The notes under the pieces: generated by a model | What the model was told of the DNA's origin: nothing | The model's input: only the letters and a program-made list of their open reading frames with translations | Database searches by the model: none | Made by a program: the position numbers and the translations under genes | Part shown: piece by piece, positions 35,313 to 45,365 of the stretch | Layout: every line of letters starts with the position of its first letter | Numbering within the stretch: position 1 is the stretch's first letter | NCBI RefSeq assembly: GCF_900187015.1 | Contig: NZ_LT906479.1 | Span: forward strand, 3,658,001 to 3,722,000 | Direction: 5' to 3' | DNA length: 64,000 nt | From: Serratia ficaria | GTDB lineage: Bacteria; Pseudomonadota; Gammaproteobacteria; Enterobacterales; Enterobacteriaceae

Positions 35313-36545
35313 ATGACCAGCCCGATTGCCGAACAGCTTACCGAACGTTTCTTCCGTTATCTGGCGGTAACCAGCCAGAGCGACGCATCCGCCGCCACCC
35401 TGCCCAGCACGCCCGGCCAACACGAGATGGCGCAGCTGCTGGCGGACGAGCTGCGCCAGCTCGGGCTGGAAAACGTGCAGATCGATGAGCACGCCACCGT
35501 CACCGCCCGCAAGCCCGGCACCCAGCCCGGCGCCCCGCGCATCGGGTTTATCACCCATATCGACACCGTCGACGTCGGCCTGGCGCCGGACATTCATCCG
35601 CAGCGCCTGCGCTTTAGCGGCCAGGATCTCTGTCTCAATGCCGAACGGGACATCTGGCTGCGCACCGCAGAGCATCCGGAGATCCTCGCCTACCGGGATG
35701 AAGACATTATTTTCAGCGACGGCACCAGCGTGCTCGGCGCCGACAACAAGGCCGCGGTCACCGTGGTGATGACCCTGCTGGCCAACCTGAGCGCCGCCGA
35801 TCGCCACGGCGATATTCTGGTGGCGTTCGTGCCGGACGAAGAAATCGGCCTGCGCGGCGCCAAGGCGCTGGACTTGAAACGTTTTGACGTCGACTTCGCT
35901 TACACCATCGACTGCTGCGAGCTGGGCGAAGTGGTGTATGAAAACTTCAATGCGGCGGCGGCGGAGATCCGCATCGAGGGCGTGACCGCCCACCCGATGT
36001 CGGCGAAAAACGTGCTGATTAACCCGATACGCGTCGCCACCGACATCATCAACCAGTTCGACGCGCAAGACACGCCGGAGCATACCGAAGGCCGCGAGGG
36101 CTATTTCTGGTTCAACGAACTGACCGCCAACGCCAACCAGGCCACGCTGAAGGTGTCGATCAGGGATTTCGACCTGGCGGCGTTCAACGCGCGCAAAGCG
36201 CGCCTCGAAGAGGTGGTGCGCCAGGTGGCGGCCCACTATCCGCGCGCCAAGGTCAGCTGCAGCGTCACCGATATTTACGGCAACATCAGCAATTCGCTCG
36301 GCGAGGACCGCCGCGCCATCGAGCTGATTTTCGGCGCGCTCGCCGCCCACGGCATTCCGCCCAAGGTGATCCCGATGCGCGGCGGCACCGACGGCGCGGC
36401 CCTGTCCAGCCGCGGATTGGTGACGCCCAACTACTTTACCGGCGCGCACAACTTCCACTCGCGCTTCGAGTTTCTGCCCGTCAGCGCCTTCGTAAAATCG
36501 TATCAGGTCACGCGCAGCATCTGCCTGCTGGCGGCGCGCGGCTAG
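35313..36545 (+). CDS. pepT: Tripeptide aminopeptidase PepT
   Basis: Cytoplasmic dizinc aminopeptidase of the M20 family that removes N-terminal residues from tripeptides. 410 residues starting MTSPIAEQLTERFFRYLAVTS. Zinc and catalytic regions: FITHIDTVDVG, LGADNKAAV, FVPDEEIGLRGA and HNFHSRFEF. The open frame begins 77 codons earlier, but GAGGA sits 7 bases before this ATG and homologues start here. Confidence 0.95.
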   Translation: MTSPIAEQLTERFFRYLAVTSQSDASAATLPSTPGQHEMAQLLADELRQLGLENVQIDEHATVTARKPGTQPGAPRIGFITHIDTVDVGLAPDIHPQRLRFSGQDLCLNAERDIWLRTAEHPEILAYRDEDIIFSDGTSVLGADNKAAVTVVMTLLANLSAADRHGDILVAFVPDEEIGLRGAKALDLKRFDVDFAYTIDCCELGEVVYENFNAAAAEIRIEGVTAHPMSAKNVLINPIRVATDIINQFDAQDTPEHTEGREGYFWFNELTANANQATLKVSIRDFDLAAFNARKARLEEVVRQVAAHYPRAKVSCSVTDIYGNISNSLGEDRRAIELIFGALAAHGIPPKVIPMRGGTDGAALSSRGLVTPNYFTGAHNFHSRFEFLPVSAFVKSYQVTRSICLLAARG

Positions 36546-36560
36546 GCGCAGGCCGGCCTT

Positions 36561-37673
36561 TTACAGCAACAGCCAACCGGCCAGGGCGCTCCAGGCCAGC
36601 AGCGGCAGCGAGTAATAATGGAAGGTCAGCCAGATCTTGCGCTCGCCCGACATGCGCAACGCGATCAGGTTGGCCATCGATCCTATCGCCAGCCCAAAAC
36701 CGCCGGCGTTGACCGCGTAGGCCAGCAGCGCGTTGGAAGGCAGGGTGTTAAGCAGCAGAATGGTGGCCGGCACGTTGCTGATGAGCTGCGATAGCCCGAT
36801 GCCCAGCGCGTAAATCCCGCCGTCGCCCAGCGTGGAAATGGCGGCGAAGCCGGGCTGAACCGCCGGCAACCGGGTAAACAGGCCGACGTCGATGAACATG
36901 GCGATAAATACGAAGATCAGGCTCCAGTCAATCTGCAGCAGCACTCGCCGCGCCAGCAGCAGAAAGCCGGCGAACACCGCCAGCAGCCCATAGAGCGCCA
37001 GATTGAAATCGAGGCACAGCAGGAAAATCGCATACAGCGCCACGCAGCTCAGCAGCAACGGCCGCCGATAGGGATATCCCTCGGTATGCGGCGCTTTCGC
37101 CATCGCGCGCGCCGGGAAGCACAGCCAGGCCAACGCCAACAGGCTGAGCATCATCGCGGCGCCGAACGGCGCCATCTGGCCGATAAAGCCGAGAAAAGAC
37201 AGCGACGAGCGGCTCCACAGCAAGATGTTCTGCGGGTTGCCGATCGGCGTCAGCAGCGAGCCGGCATTCACCGCCAGCGCCTGAAAGACGATCAAGCGGC
37301 CAACCGGCAGCGCCGACAGCTTTTTCAGCGTGATGGTCAGCGGGATCACGATAAACAGCGCCACATCGTTGGTGAGAAACGACGACAGCAGCGCGGCGGA
37401 AAACACCAAAAACAGCGCCAACCGCCGTTCGCTGCGCAAACCGGTGATAATTTTACGGCCGATAAAATCGAAATAGCCGCTGACCTCGACGCCCTTGGTC
37501 AGCAGCATCAGCCCCAACAGGGTAATGAGGGTGCGGCCGTCGATGAACCCGGCCAGCTCAGGCAACGTCTGCGGATGCAAGGCGAACATCGCCGCGCCCG
37601 CCAACAGTAAAACATGCAAAAAACGATCGCGGAGAAAGGGCCGGATAAGCCGGGCGACGGCGGTTGAACTCAT
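36561..37673 (-). CDS. ybiR: Anion transporter YbiR (ArsB/NhaD-like family)
   Basis: 370-residue inner-membrane protein with about ten to eleven helices, closely similar to E. coli YbiR (shared blocks LLTKGVEVSGYFDFIGRK, SSFLTNDVALFIVIPLTIT, VNAGSLLTPIGNPQNILLW). Member of the ion transporter superfamily; substrate unproven. Divergent from apbE with 154 bases between. In E. coli the gene lies elsewhere on the chromosome. Confidence 0.9.
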   Translation of the reverse strand: MSSTAVARLIRPFLRDRFLHVLLLAGAAMFALHPQTLPELAGFIDGRTLITLLGLMLLTKGVEVSGYFDFIGRKIITGLRSERRLALFLVFSAALLSSFLTNDVALFIVIPLTITLKKLSALPVGRLIVFQALAVNAGSLLTPIGNPQNILLWSRSSLSFLGFIGQMAPFGAAMMLSLLALAWLCFPARAMAKAPHTEGYPYRRPLLLSCVALYAIFLLCLDFNLALYGLLAVFAGFLLLARRVLLQIDWSLIFVFIAMFIDVGLFTRLPAVQPGFAAISTLGDGGIYALGIGLSQLISNVPATILLLNTLPSNALLAYAVNAGGFGLAIGSMANLIALRMSGERKIWLTFHYYSLPLLAWSALAGWLLL

Positions 37674-37827
37674 GTTGGCAGCTTGCAACCTAAGCGGAAA
37701 TGAAGAGCCTGACGTTAGCTCAGGCGCGGCTTTAACGCCAGCAAAATGCTATTTTAGCGTTATCCGCTTTCAATTTGCCGCGCTTTACTTTATTTGTAGC
37801 GCCTTTGACGGCTTCAAAGGATATTTT

Positions 37828-38856
37828 ATGGCTAAGGCTTTCGCCAAAGGGCTGCTGCTGAGCGCATTGTTCAGCCTGCTTGCCGCCTGCAATGACCCGC
37901 AATCCCGCCAGATCGATATCGACGGCAAAACCATGGGCACCTTTTACAGCGTTAAGGTCAGCGGAGACATCGCCATCAGCCCGCAGCAGCTGCGGCGGCA
38001 GATCGATGCGGTGCTCGAACGGGCCAACGACGACATCTCCACCTATCGCGCCGATTCGGTGCTGTCGCGCTTTAACCAGTCCCGCAGCGCCGATCCGCAG
38101 CCTATCCCGCGCGGCATGGCGGACATCATCCTGATGGCTCAGCGCATCGGCCGCGATACCGGCGGCGCCATGGACATTACCGTCGGCCCGCTGGTGAACC
38201 TGTGGGGCTTTGGCCCGGACAAACGGGTGGTCAAAGCGCCGGATGCGCGGCAGATCGACGCGGCGAAACAGAACGTCGGTCTGCAGCATCTGAAACTGTT
38301 GAGCGACAGCCGGGGCGAATGGCTGCAGAAAGACCTGCCGAACATGTACGTCGACCTTTCGACGCTGGGCGAAGGCTATGGCGCCGATGAACTGGTGCGG
38401 CTGATGGCGCGCAACGGCATTACCAACTATCTGGTGTCGGTCGGGGGCGCCGTCTCTTCCCGCGGCGTTAACGGCCAGGGCAAACCCTGGCGCGTGGCGA
38501 TCCAGAAGCCGACCGACCGCGAGAATGCGGTGCAGGCGCTGGTCGATCTGCAAGGCTATGGCATCAGCACCGCCGGCAGCTACCGCAACTATTTCGAGCA
38601 GGACGGCCATCGCTATTCGCACGTGATCGATCCGACCACCGGCCGGCCGATTGATCACCGGCTGGTGTCCGCCACGGTGATCGCCCCCACCGCGCTGGAG
38701 GCGGACGGCTGGGACACCGGGCTGATGGTGCTGGGCAGCGAAAAGGCGCTCAAGCTGGCGGAAGAGAAAGGGTTGGCGGTGTATCTGATCAGCAAAACCG
38801 ACGAGGGGTTCAGCGCGGTAATGACGCCGCAGTTCAAGGCGTTTTTACTGCAGTGA
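37828..38856 (+). CDS. apbE: FAD:protein FMN transferase ApbE
   Basis: Periplasm-facing lipoprotein that covalently attaches FMN to threonine of Nqr/Rnf subunits. Lipobox LLAAC after a short signal (about residue 20), then GTFYSVKVSG, DISTYRADSVLSRFN, and the FAD-site DLSTLGEGYGADELV. 342 residues, normal length. Frame extends far upstream but ATG at 37828 begins a proper signal peptide. Confidence 0.93.
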   Translation: MAKAFAKGLLLSALFSLLAACNDPQSRQIDIDGKTMGTFYSVKVSGDIAISPQQLRRQIDAVLERANDDISTYRADSVLSRFNQSRSADPQPIPRGMADIILMAQRIGRDTGGAMDITVGPLVNLWGFGPDKRVVKAPDARQIDAAKQNVGLQHLKLLSDSRGEWLQKDLPNMYVDLSTLGEGYGADELVRLMARNGITNYLVSVGGAVSSRGVNGQGKPWRVAIQKPTDRENAVQALVDLQGYGISTAGSYRNYFEQDGHRYSHVIDPTTGRPIDHRLVSATVIAPTALEADGWDTGLMVLGSEKALKLAEEKGLAVYLISKTDEGFSAVMTPQFKAFLLQ

Positions 38857-38860
38857 TATA

Positions 38861-38891
38861 AAAAAAGCCCGGCAGCGATGCCGGGCTTTTT
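38861..38891. terminator. Bidirectional terminator between apbE and the lipoprotein gene
   Basis: AAAAAGCCCGGC and GCCGGGCTTTTT form a 12-bp stem with a 6-base loop; A- and T-runs on both sides serve convergent apbE (+) and the lipoprotein gene (-). Confidence 0.92.
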
Positions 38892-38921
38892 CTCATGTCA
38901 TCCGTTACGGATGACGAAAGA

Positions 38922-39143
38922 TTACTTGGTCAACGCAATGATGCCGAGCGTCAGGCCGGCAACCGCCGCCGCGCCGCCGGCGATGGCGCCTGCGGTTTCC
39001 CAGTTATCCTGCGTGGTGCCCTTCATGCAGGTGTTGGTGTGCACCAAACGCCCCTGATCGTCATAGACCGGGACGCAGGGAGAATCGGTGGCGCATCCGG
39101 CCAGCACGGCCGACAGTAACCCAACCGCAATTAACTTTTTCAT
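38922..39143 (-). CDS. Small lipoprotein of unknown function
   Basis: 73 residues. Signal peptide with lipobox LAGC (Cys17), a mature part with two more cysteines (PCVPVYDDQG and NTCMKG), and a C-terminal Gly/Ala-rich hydrophobic stretch (AGAIAGGAAAVAGLTLGIIAL). Asp follows two positions after Cys (CATD), so it may follow the outer-membrane route. No function recognised. Confidence 0.8.
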   Translation of the reverse strand: MKKLIAVGLLSAVLAGCATDSPCVPVYDDQGRLVHTNTCMKGTTQDNWETAGAIAGGAAAVAGLTLGIIALTK

Positions 39144-39293
39144 ACTTCTTGCCTCTATGTACGATTACGTTGAAACGCTACGCCGCGCGACGGTTTCGCT
39201 ACCTGGCTATTGTATGCGCAAACCCTGTAATGACGAGGTAATGATGTGTCAAAGGATGTTATTTGGGAAAACTCCGAGCGGCGGAACGGCGGG

Positions 39294-39322
39294 CAATAAA
39301 AAGCCCGCTCGGGAGCGGGCTT
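39294..39322 (-). terminator. Rho-independent terminator of fabB
   Basis: AAGCCCGCTC and GAGCGGGCTT form a 10-bp stem with a 2-base loop, followed on the minus strand by TTTTTATT. It lies 20 bases after the fabB stop. Confidence 0.92.
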
Positions 39323-39341
39323 GTCCAACCGATAAAACGGA

Positions 39342-40556
39342 TTACTTCTGCAGCTTGCGCATCACCAGGGTGGCGTTGGTGCCGCCGAAGCCGAAGCTGT
39401 TGGACATCACGGTGTTCAGCTCGCGTTTAGTCGGCTGTGTCACGATGTTCATGCCCGCGGCCTGTTCGTCGAGGTTATCGATGTTGATGCTTGGCGCGAT
39501 AAAACCGTGCTCGACCATCAGCAGGCTGTAGATCGCTTCCTGCACGCCGGCGGCGCCCAGAGAGTGACCGGTCATCGCCTTGGTGGACGAGATGGCCGGG
39601 GTGTTGTCGCCAAAGACTTCACGAATGGCGCCCAATTCCTTCACGTCGCCAACCGGCGTGGAGGTGCCGTGCACGTTCATGTAGTCGATTGGGGTGTCGA
39701 CGCCCTGCAGCGCCATCTTCATGCAGCGCACCGCGCCTTCACCCGATGGAGCCACCATGTCGGCGCCGTCGGAAGTCGCGCCGTAACCGATGATTTCCGC
39801 ATAGATATGCGCGCCGCGCGCCAGAGCGTGTTCCAGTTCTTCAACCACCACCATGCCGCCGCCGCCGGCGATGACGAAACCGTCACGCGCGGAGTCATAG
39901 GTACGGGAGGCTTTTTCCGGCGTGTCGTTGTAGCTGGTGGACAGCGCGCCCATCGCATCGAACTCGCAGGCCATTTCCCAGCACAGCTCTTCGCCGCCGC
40001 CGGCGAACACCACGTCCTGCTTGCCCAGTTGGATCAGCTCGACCGCGTGGCCGATGCAGTGTGCGGAGGTGGCGCAGGCGGAGCTGATGGAGTAGTTGAC
40101 GCCGCGGATTTTGAACGGGGTCGCCAGGCAGGCGGAAACGCCGGAGGCCATGGCCTTGGTCACCATGTACGGGCCAACGCCGCGCAGGCCTTTGGCGCGC
40201 ATGCCGTCGGAGCCGGCAACCTGGTTGCGTGGCGAACCGCCGCCGGAACCGACCACCAGGCCGGTACGATCGTTGGACACCTGATCCGCGGCCAGGCCGG
40301 AATCCTTGATAGCTTCTTCCATGGAAAGATAGGCATAAACGGACGCGTCGCTCATGAAGCGCATCACTTTACGGTCGATCAGACCGGTAGTGTCCAGTTT
40401 AACATCGCCCCATACGTGACTACGCATGCCGGAATCTTTCAGCTCCTGGGAGAAAGTGATCCCAGAACGACCTTCCTGCAGGCTCGCCAGGACCTCCTGC
40501 TGGTTATTACCAATGCTGGAGACGATTCCCAGGCCAGTAATCACTGCACGTTTCAT
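39342..40556 (-). CDS. fabB: 3-oxoacyl-ACP synthase I FabB
   Basis: Elongating condensing enzyme essential for unsaturated fatty-acid synthesis. The catalytic cysteine is in [18 protein letters not shown] (about residue 163), the histidines are in [11 protein letters not shown] and [14 protein letters not shown], and [11 protein letters not shown] ends the core. 404 residues as in E. coli. FabR and FadR sites precede it. Confidence 0.98.
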   Translation of the reverse strand: MKRAVITGLGIVSSIGNNQQEVLASLQEGRSGITFSQELKDSGMRSHVWGDVKLDTTGLIDRKVMRFMSDASVYAYLSMEEAIKDSGLAADQVSNDRTGLVVGSGGGSPRNQVAGSDGMRAKGLRGVGPYMVTKAMASGVSACLATPFKIRGVNYSISSACATSAHCIGHAVELIQLGKQDVVFAGGGEELCWEMACEFDAMGALSTSYNDTPEKASRTYDSARDGFVIAGGGGMVVVEELEHALARGAHIYAEIIGYGATSDGADMVAPSGEGAVRCMKMALQGVDTPIDYMNVHGTSTPVGDVKELGAIREVFGDNTPAISSTKAMTGHSLGAAGVQEAIYSLLMVEHGFIAPSINIDNLDEQAAGMNIVTQPTKRELNTVMSNSFGFGGTNATLVMRKLQK

Positions 40557-40603
40557 TCAATACCTCTTCCACTATTTACCTACGGGATTTTGCCTCGCAC
40601 TTT

Positions 40604-40621
40604 AGCGTACAGATGTACGCC
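40604..40621 (-). promoter_or_regulatory. FabR operator upstream of fabB
   Basis: AGCGTACAGATGTACGCC is nearly the full FabR palindrome AGCGTACANNTGTACGCT, with one end mismatch. It lies 47 bases before the fabB start, where FabR represses fabB in E. coli. Confidence 0.85.
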
Positions 40622-40622
40622 G

Positions 40623-40639
40623 AACAAGTCCGATCAGCG
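40623..40639 (-). promoter_or_regulatory. FadR-like site upstream of fabB
   Basis: The minus strand reads CGCTGATCGGACTTGTT, 13 of 17 matches to AACTGGTCNGACCTGTT. It is directly beside the FabR palindrome; in E. coli FadR activates fabB from an adjacent site. Confidence 0.68.
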
Positions 40640-40726
40640 TTTTTCAGCTTTATTCTTATCCAGTTTGCGCCACGGCGCCAGCGCCGTTAGAATTCGCGTC
40701 ATCCCTTGAGTTACGAGCTACCGACC

Positions 40727-42748
40727 GTGAGCCATGCCCCCATCCAAACCGCAACGCTAACCTGGAATGAACAGGGTACACCTGTTTCGAAACAGTTTGA
40801 TGACGTCTATTTTTCCAATCAGGATGGGCTGGAAGAAACCCGTTACGTGTTTCTCGGCGGCAATCGGCTGCCGCAGCGCTTTGCCGCTCACCCTCGCCCG
40901 CTGTTCGTGGTGGCGGAGACCGGCTTCGGCACCGGGCTCAACTTTTTAACCCTGTGGCAGGCCTTTGCCGCCTTTCGCCAGGCGCAGCCGGCGGCCCGGC
41001 TGCAGCGCCTGCACTTTATCAGCTTCGAAAAATTCCCGCTGCAGCAGGCCGATCTGGCGGCGGCGCATGCGCGCTGGCCGGAGCTGGCGCCCTACGCCGA
41101 GGAGCTGCGCGCCCAGTGGCCGCTGCCGCTGCCGGGTTGCCACCGCCTGCTGCTGGCCGAAGGCCGCATTACCCTAGATCTGTGGTTCGGCGACGTCAAC
41201 GAACTGCTGCCGCATTTCGACGCCAGTATGGATAACCAGATCGACGCCTGGTTCCTCGACGGCTTTGCGCCTTCCAAAAATCCCGATATGTGGACCGAAC
41301 GGCTGTTTGCCGCCATGGCGCGCTTCGCCCGCCCGCAAGGCAGCTTCGCCACCTTCACCGCCGCCGGCTTTGTACGGCGCGGGCTGCAGCAGGCGGGATT
41401 TCAGGTAAACCGCTGCAAAGGCTTCGGCCAGAAGCGCGAGATGCTCGCCGGTGAACTGCCGGCCGATGCGCCCGCCGCGCCGCATCCCGCCCCCTGGTTC
41501 CATCGGCCGGCGGCGGAAAATACCGCCGATATCGCCATCATCGGCGGCGGCGTCGCCAGCGCCCTCGCCGCGCTGGCCCTGCTGCGACGCGGCGCCCGCG
41601 TCACGCTGTACTGTGCGGATGCGCAGCCGGCCGCCGGCGCCTCCGGCAACCGCCAGGGGGCGCTTTACCCGCTGCTTAACGGCAGCGGCGATGCGCTGGA
41701 GAGCTTCTTCAGCGCCGCCTTTCCCTTCGCGCGTCGCCAGTACGACGCTTTGCTGCGCCAGGGCGTGAGCTTCGCCCATCAATGGTGCGGCGTCAGCCAG
41801 CTGGCCTATGACGACAAAAGCGCCGCCAAGATTGCCAATATATTGAAGGTGGAACGGCCGGCGGCGCTGGCGATGGCGGTCGACCGCCCGGCGCTCAGCG
41901 AACTGTGCGGCGTCGACAGCGGCTTCGGCGGCATTACCTACCCGCTGGGCGGCTGGCTGTGCCCGGCCGAACTGACCCGCAGCGCCATCGAGCTGGCGCG
42001 CAAGCTGGGCATGACCTGCCGGTATGAATTCGACGCGCGGGCGCTGAGCCGCCAAGACGCCGGCTGGCGGGTCGACTTCGCCAACGGCGAAAGCGCGCGG
42101 CATGCGACGGTGATCCTGGCCAACGGCCATCGCCTGGCCGACCTGGCGCCGACGGAGGCTCTGCCGCTGTATGCGGTGCGCGGCCAGGTTTCGCACATCC
42201 CCACTACGCCGGCCCTGAGCCCACTGAAACAGGTGCTGTGCTACGACGGTTATCTGACGCCGGTGAACGCCGACAACGGCCAGCACTGCATCGGCGCCAG
42301 CTATCAGCGCGGCGATACCGACACCGACTACCGTGAAGAAGAACAGCAGGATAACCGCGCGCGCCTGCTGCGCTGCCTGCCGGAGCAGGAGTGGCCGCAG
42401 CAGGTGGACGTCAGCGCCCGGCAGGCGCGCTGCGGCGTGCGCAGCGCCACCCGCGACCACCTGCCGATGGTCGGCGCGCTGCCGGACTATCAGGCCACGC
42501 TGGCGCAGTACCAAAACCTGCAGCGGCAAAATCAGCGCGGCGAAGCCGTTGCCGAAGCGCCGGCGTACCCGGGCCTGTTCGTTATCGGCGGGTTGGGATC
42601 GCGCGGGCTATGTTCGGCGCCGCTGGCGGCGGAAATTCTGGCGGCGCAGCTGTTCGGCGAACCCCTGCCGGGCGATGCGAAGATGCTGGCGGCGTTGAAT
42701 CCCAACCGAATGTGGGTGCGCAAGCTGTTGAAGGGGCGTGCGGTTTAA
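40727..42748 (+). CDS. mnmC: Bifunctional tRNA mnm5s2U34 biosynthesis protein MnmC
   Basis: Final two steps of mnm5s2U at tRNA wobble position 34. The N-terminal methyltransferase (about 1-240) has the SAM motif [12 protein letters not shown] and [17 protein letters not shown]; the C-terminal FAD-dependent oxidoreductase has [13 protein letters not shown] and [13 protein letters not shown]. About 673 residues. The start is uncertain: the GTG giving (V/M)[13 protein letters not shown] fits homologues better than the TTG seven codons upstream. Confidence 0.95.
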   Translation: MSHAPIQTATLTWNEQGTPVSKQFDDVYFSNQDGLEETRYVFLGGNRLPQRFAAHPRPLFVVAETGFGTGLNFLTLWQAFAAFRQAQPAARLQRLHFISFEKFPLQQADLAAAHARWPELAPYAEELRAQWPLPLPGCHRLLLAEGRITLDLWFGDVNELLPHFDASMDNQIDAWFLDGFAPSKNPDMWTERLFAAMARFARPQGSFATFTAAGFVRRGLQQAGFQVNRCKGFGQKREMLAGELPADAPAAPHPAPWFHRPAAENTADIAIIGGGVASALAALALLRRGARVTLYCADAQPAAGASGNRQGALYPLLNGSGDALESFFSAAFPFARRQYDALLRQGVSFAHQWCGVSQLAYDDKSAAKIANILKVERPAALAMAVDRPALSELCGVDSGFGGITYPLGGWLCPAELTRSAIELARKLGMTCRYEFDARALSRQDAGWRVDFANGESARHATVILANGHRLADLAPTEALPLYAVRGQVSHIPTTPALSPLKQVLCYDGYLTPVNADNGQHCIGASYQRGDTDTDYREEEQQDNRARLLRCLPEQEWPQQVDVSARQARCGVRSATRDHLPMVGALPDYQATLAQYQNLQRQNQRGEAVAEAPAYPGLFVIGGLGSRGLCSAPLAAEILAAQLFGEPLPGDAKMLAALNPNRMWVRKLLKGRAV

Positions 42749-42757
42749 GCGAGATAA

Positions 42758-42780
42758 CGGGGCGCGAGAAACGCGCCCCG
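42758..42780. terminator. Hairpin between convergent mnmC and yfcL
   Basis: CGGGGCGCG and CGCGCCCCG form a perfect 9-bp stem with AGAAA loop in the 41-base gap. There is no real U-tract on either side, so strength is uncertain. Confidence 0.55.
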
Positions 42781-42789
42781 AAAAGAGCG

Positions 42790-43071
42790 TCAGGCGGTCG
42801 GCAGCGCCGTCTGGTACAGGTTTTCCCACATGCCGCGCACCAGCGCCTGGTCCGGCGGCGACAGCTCACCGGCGGTAATCGCCTTGTTCAGGCTGCTTTC
42901 AACCCGCGTCTTCAGCGCTTCGGCGGTGTGCTCGCCCTGCTCTTCCGCCTCGGCGACCGCCAGCGTCAGATGACCGCGCAGGTAGCCACCGGCAAACAGT
43001 TCATCATCGCTGGCGTGCTCTACCATGTCATCAATCAGCGCCAGAATGCGCGCTTCGAATTCTGCGATCAT
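42790..43071 (-). CDS. yfcL: YfcL family protein
   Basis: 93-residue acidic cytoplasmic protein, function unknown, clearly alike E. coli YfcL ([38 protein letters not shown]). GAGGA precedes the ATG by 6 bases; the TTG one codon earlier is rejected. First gene is epmC upstream, 32 bases away. Confidence 0.92.
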   Translation of the reverse strand: MIAEFEARILALIDDMVEHASDDELFAGGYLRGHLTLAVAEAEEQGEHTAEALKTRVESSLNKAITAGELSPPDQALVRGMWENLYQTALPTA

Positions 43072-43103
43072 CAAATTTCCTCATAAAATAACAAGCAGTG
43101 GCG

Positions 43104-43661
43104 TCAGTTGAGATCTTCCGGGTAGGGAAAATGCTCGGCCGCCAACGGTGGCGTATTGTAGAACGATTGCAGCGCCTGAATAAAGCGCGCGGGCCTTGTG
43201 GGTATTCCCTGCTCCAGCAGCTGCAGCACCCGGGCGCGCACCTTGCGCTGGAACGCGACGCGATCCGGCTCGCAGTCGCCGTTCAGGTTGTCGCAGCTGA
43301 CGTTGAACGGAAAACCGGCCGCCACGCAGAACATCCACTCCAGCGCCTGCGGCTTGACCTCCACCGCTTCGAACTCGCTCTGGGTCTGCGCGTCGCGCCC
43401 GTCCGGGCAATACCAGTAACCGAAGTCCACCCGTTTGCGGCGCGCCTCGCCGGCGATGCACCAGTGCGAGATCTCATGCAGGCCGCTGGCGTAAAAGCCG
43501 TGGGCGAAAACGATGCGGTGGTACGGCAGCTCGTCATCGGCCGGCAGGTAGATCGGCTCATCGTCGCCCCTGACCAGCCGGGTGTTGTAATCATCGCTGA
43601 AGCACCGATTGAAAATAGCGATCAGCTGTTCGTATTGATGGGTTGTCTGCGTGTCTGACAT
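43104..43661 (-). CDS. epmC: Elongation factor P hydroxylase EpmC
   Basis: Hydroxylates the beta-lysylated lysine of EF-P. 185 residues with the likely metal-binding HEISHWCIAGEARR, followed by FGYWYCPDGRDAQTQSEFEAVEVKPQALEW. Shares all long blocks with E. coli YfcM/EpmC. Cluster yfcA-epmC-yfcL on the minus strand as in E. coli. Confidence 0.95.
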   Translation of the reverse strand: MSDTQTTHQYEQLIAIFNRCFSDDYNTRLVRGDDEPIYLPADDELPYHRIVFAHGFYASGLHEISHWCIAGEARRKRVDFGYWYCPDGRDAQTQSEFEAVEVKPQALEWMFCVAAGFPFNVSCDNLNGDCEPDRVAFQRKVRARVLQLLEQGIPTRPARFIQALQSFYNTPPLAAEHFPYPEDLN

Positions 43662-43728
43662 AAATAAAAAACTCTATAACCACAAAAATAAAGCGGTGAT
43701 TATTCCACTTTAATGCTCGCCTGGCATG

Positions 43729-44529
43729 CTAAATATGCAGCGCCAGCCACTGCTGAATTTCGGCGCCGTGATTGTCGTACAGCAGCTTGCAGCTCATCAC
43801 CAGCGAAACGATCACGATCATCGGGCGTATCAGCTTTTGGCCGCGGGTCAACACCATGTGCGCCCCCAGGCGCGCGCCCAACACCTGCCCCACCAGCATC
43901 ACCAGGCCGAGGCTCCACACCACCTTGCCGCCGATGATGAACAGCGCCAGCCCGCCGACGTTGGAGGTGAAGTTCAGCACCTTGGCGTGCGCGGTGGACT
44001 TGGCGAGGTTAAAACCGCACAGCGTCACGTAGGCCAACGCATAGAAAGAACCGGCGCCGGGGCCGAAGAAACCGTCGTAGAAGCCAACGCAGCCGCCGGC
44101 CACCAGACCGAAGGGCAAGGCGCTCAGGCGACGCTGGCGATCTTCCTCACCCAGCCGCGGCATCAGCAGGAAATACAGGCCGATGCCAATCACCAGCAGC
44201 GGCAGCATCTGCCGCAGCAGATCGGCGCGCATGTGCTGCACCAGGATCGCCCCGATGATCGAGCCAATCAGCGTCAGCAGAATGGTCAGCTTCTGTTCTT
44301 TGAGGTTTACCGCGCCGCGGCGAATAAAGTACAGGCTGGCGGAGAAAGAACCGCCTACCGATTGCAGCTTGTTGGTCGCCAGCGCCTGCGCCGGGGGAAC
44401 CCCAACCGCCAGCAGCGCCGGCACCGTCAGCAACCCGCCGCCGCCGGCGATGGAGTCGATGAACCCCGCCAGCAGCGCCACGGCAAACAAAACCCCGAGC
44501 ATCTCGGGGCCAACGACTAACCAGTCCAT
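43729..44529 (-). CDS. yfcA: TauE/SafE family membrane protein YfcA
   Basis: 266-residue inner-membrane protein with about eight helices of the TauE/SafE (sulfite/organosulfur exporter) family. Signatures AGFIDSIAGGGGLLTVPALLAVG and LPFGLVAGGCVGFYDGFFGPGAGSF are the two family repeats. Substrate unknown. It starts 3 bases after the mepA stop region on the opposite end: mepA lies immediately upstream in the same orientation. Confidence 0.93.
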   Translation of the reverse strand: MDWLVVGPEMLGVLFAVALLAGFIDSIAGGGGLLTVPALLAVGVPPAQALATNKLQSVGGSFSASLYFIRRGAVNLKEQKLTILLTLIGSIIGAILVQHMRADLLRQMLPLLVIGIGLYFLLMPRLGEEDRQRRLSALPFGLVAGGCVGFYDGFFGPGAGSFYALAYVTLCGFNLAKSTAHAKVLNFTSNVGGLALFIIGGKVVWSLGLVMLVGQVLGARLGAHMVLTRGQKLIRPMIVIVSLVMSCKLLYDNHGAEIQQWLALHI

Positions 44530-44532
44530 TTA

Positions 44533-45360
44533 TTATTCCGCTGCGAAGTGATTATCCAGCAATGCCTGACAGGTAGGCGGTAACGGCGGCGGCACCGGCT
44601 TACCCGGTTTGGCGCTCGGTTGATGCGGCACGAACCAGCTCGCCAGCTCCGCGCCGCAACCGTCGCCCGGCGGCGGCGGATCCTGCTCTTTGCACTCCAG
44701 GCTGCCGGCCGGGCAACGCAGGCGCACGTGCATGTGCGCGCGGTGGCCGAACCATGGGCGCACCTTGTGCAGCCAGTCGCGGTCGGCGCCGGCGTCCAGG
44801 CACAGACGCTGCTTGATCGCCGGGTTGACGAAGATGCGCGTCACCTCAACGTCCTGCGCCGCCAGTTTGATTAAGGATCCGATCTGCGGCTGCCACTGGC
44901 GCGCCACCACCTGCTTGCCGTCGCTAGACACCAGATCGATCGGCTGCGGTTTCAGCAGCTGCTGCGCGCTCCAGCGCTGGCGCGGCAGCTGCAGCCAGAT
45001 GTCGACATCCAGCCCTGACTGATGGCTGGCGTGGCCGCTGCTGAAGCGCCCGCCGGCCGGCATCGCCATGTCGCCGATCAGCACGGTGCCCAGCGCTTTC
45101 TGGTTCGCCTTGCTGCTGAGGCGCTGAATGAACGCCAGCAGGTCCGGGTGGCCGAAATAGCGGCGCTGATCGGTGCGCATCACCTGATAATCCGGCGAAT
45201 TCAGCGGCAGCGGCTGGGCGCCGATAATGCAGCCGTTGGCGAAGCCGCCCACCGCCTGCGACGCCCCGCCCACCGGGTGGTCTATCTTCTGCCACGGCGT
45301 CAACGCCATGGCGGAGCCTGACGCCATCAGGGCAACCAGGCCCAACATCCAGTTTTTCAT
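44533..45360 (-). CDS. mepA: Penicillin-insensitive murein endopeptidase MepA
   Basis: Periplasmic LAS-type metallo-endopeptidase that cuts D-Ala-mDAP cross-links. Signal peptide [19 protein letters not shown]. Zinc ligands are expected from [18 protein letters not shown] and the late HMHVRLRCP. 275 residues, the family length. Lies 5 bases after aroC, same operon. Confidence 0.95.
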   Translation of the reverse strand: MKNWMLGLVALMASGSAMALTPWQKIDHPVGGASQAVGGFANGCIIGAQPLPLNSPDYQVMRTDQRRYFGHPDLLAFIQRLSSKANQKALGTVLIGDMAMPAGGRFSSGHASHQSGLDVDIWLQLPRQRWSAQQLLKPQPIDLVSSDGKQVVARQWQPQIGSLIKLAAQDVEVTRIFVNPAIKQRLCLDAGADRDWLHKVRPWFGHRAHMHVRLRCPAGSLECKEQDPPPPGDGCGAELASWFVPHQPSAKPGKPVPPPLPPTCQALLDNHFAAE

Positions 45361-45365
45361 GGTTA

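Noticed and set aside
35277..36458. Minus-strand open frame of 393 codons
   Set aside because: Antisense to pepT, whose motifs are clear on the other strand.
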